From: Jimgerdemannia flammicorona
Taxonomy: Eukaryota; Mucoromycota; Endogonomycetes; Endogonales; Endogonaceae
Reading direction: 5' to 3'
Assembly: GCA_003990745.1 (NCBI GenBank)
Contig: RBNI01002635.1
Coordinates: 1 to 17,924, forward strand
Length of the DNA: 17,924 nt
Below, one piece after another: positions 17,524 through 17,924 of the stretch. The translations under genes and the position numbers were made by a program. The notes below the pieces were generated by a model that saw only the letters and a program-made list of their open reading frames with translations, did not search any database and had not been told where the DNA came from. How positions within the stretch are numbered: the first letter of the stretch is position 1; each line of letters opens with the position of its first letter.

Positions 17524-17567
17524 ACCTAGCTCAATGGAGGTAAATTACAAAGTTGGAGGTTGATGTA

Positions 17568-17585
17568 ATTTGGCTTAAGCCCCCA
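17568..17585 (-). promoter_or_regulatory. Primer binding site of element 2, tRNA-Pro-like
   Basis: Minus strand TGGGGGCTTAAGCCAAAT. Its first eight bases (TGGGGGCT) equal the start of the well-known tRNA-Pro primer site of gammaretroviruses. It lies about 50 bp before the candidate gag ATG and beside a plausible LTR edge. An alternative reading is a purine tract of a further element, but gag coding follows at once, which favours a primer site. Confidence 0.5.
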
Positions 17586-17592
17586 GTTACTT

Positions 17593-17924
17593 TGTCAAAA
17601 AGCAATAAATATTCTGAGATTCTGAAGGTCCTTGGTATTTAGTGGTATAATAGTTAAAACTGGATATCTGCAAGTGATTTGTATATCAATTTCCTAATTG
17701 GGACAGTTCTCTATGTGTAGTAATGATTTGTATATAAATGGGTTTCCTTCTTAGGTCAATCTGGGAATTGGTAGAATTTTGTATATAGTATGATGATCTC
17801 TATATGTAATGGTCTAGTGATTTAGCAGTTCTCCTTCTTAGATAGTGATCTCCAAAAGTATGTGATTTCTGCATAATAATCTCTGTGTAGTATGATGGGT
17901 TCCTTATATGGAACATTCTGATAA
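17593..17924 (-). repeat. Element 2 5' LTR, inner edge only
   Basis: If the primer site is right, the LTR end is near TGTCA at 17593 on the plus strand, seven bases away. The stretch is AT-rich, non-coding and made of loose repeats (GATTTGTATAT at about 17678 and 17727; TTCCTTCTTAG-like blocks near 17750 and 17835). It runs off the window. It shows no clear overlap with the LTR part at 1-817, so the identity of the two as one LTR is inferred. Confidence 0.45.

Larger units (their letters stand above)
1..17924 (-). mobile_element. Element 2: outer Ty3/gypsy-type retrotransposon, split by element 1, incomplete at both ends
   Basis: The outer element is the sequence on both sides of the inner insertion (1-1534 and 10669-17924). 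In its own 5'-to-3' sense it reads gag, protease, hexacysteine module, dUTPase, reverse transcriptase, RNase H, integrase, 3' accessory frame, polypurine tract, LTR. Integrase after reverse transcriptase places it in the Ty3/gypsy order. The integrase reading frame continues across the insertion once the inner element and one copy of the TCATG duplication are ignored, so both flanks belong to the same copy. The two LTRs are each only partly in the window and do not visibly overlap, so LTR length and target duplication cannot be read. Many stops and frameshifts make this copy dead. Confidence 0.85.

Overview
The whole window appears to be transposon DNA: one Ty3/gypsy-type LTR retrotransposon inserted into another. 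Both lie on the minus strand and both are mutated beyond function. I see no host gene, tRNA, rRNA or CRISPR array. The host is eukaryotic. A chromodomain behind one integrase, LTR promoters with TATA boxes, and heavy C-to-T decay centred on CpG suggest a repeat-rich filamentous fungus, possibly a basidiomycete. The sequence alone does not prove that; oomycetes or other protists remain possible.

Inner element (element 1), 1535-10663. It has two LTRs (781 and 790 bp) ending in TGTAATA...TATTACA, flanked by the 5-bp target duplication TCATG (1530-1534 and 10664-10668). Read from high to low coordinates it carries 5' LTR, an initiator-Met-like primer binding site, gag with a CCHC zinc knuckle, an in-frame dUTPase, aspartic protease, reverse transcriptase, RNase H, integrase and chromodomain. 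All of this is in one frame (first base = 2 mod 3) apart from part of gag. A spacer of about 570 bp follows. Then comes a separate 276-codon accessory ORF behind its own TATA-like box, then a polypurine tract and the 3' LTR.

Outer element (element 2) occupies the rest and is cut near the end of its integrase by element 1. From high to low coordinates it has the inner edge of a probable 5' LTR (17593-17924), a tRNA-Pro-like primer binding site, gag with a damaged CCHC knuckle, a protease, a hexacysteine Zn2Cys6-like module with an acidic tail, a second and different dUTPase, a non-chromovirus-type reverse transcriptase, RNase H and integrase (to 10669). The rest lies left of element 1: the integrase end (1534-1380), a 3' accessory reading frame (about 1300-855), a hairpin abutting the polypurine tract, and a partial 3' LTR (817-1) that runs off the window.

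Two gypsy lineages with different reverse transcriptases each carry a dUTPase, at different places in the polyprotein, and each has extra coding sequence after integrase. Along with the Zn2Cys6-like module, these are the main novelties. Decay is almost purely C:G to T:A. The LTR pair of element 1 differs, by hand alignment, at about 63 transitions and one transversion. Many stops sit where Arg (CGA), Gln (CAA/CAG) or Trp (TGG) is expected, and catalytic residues have been lost by G-to-A changes.
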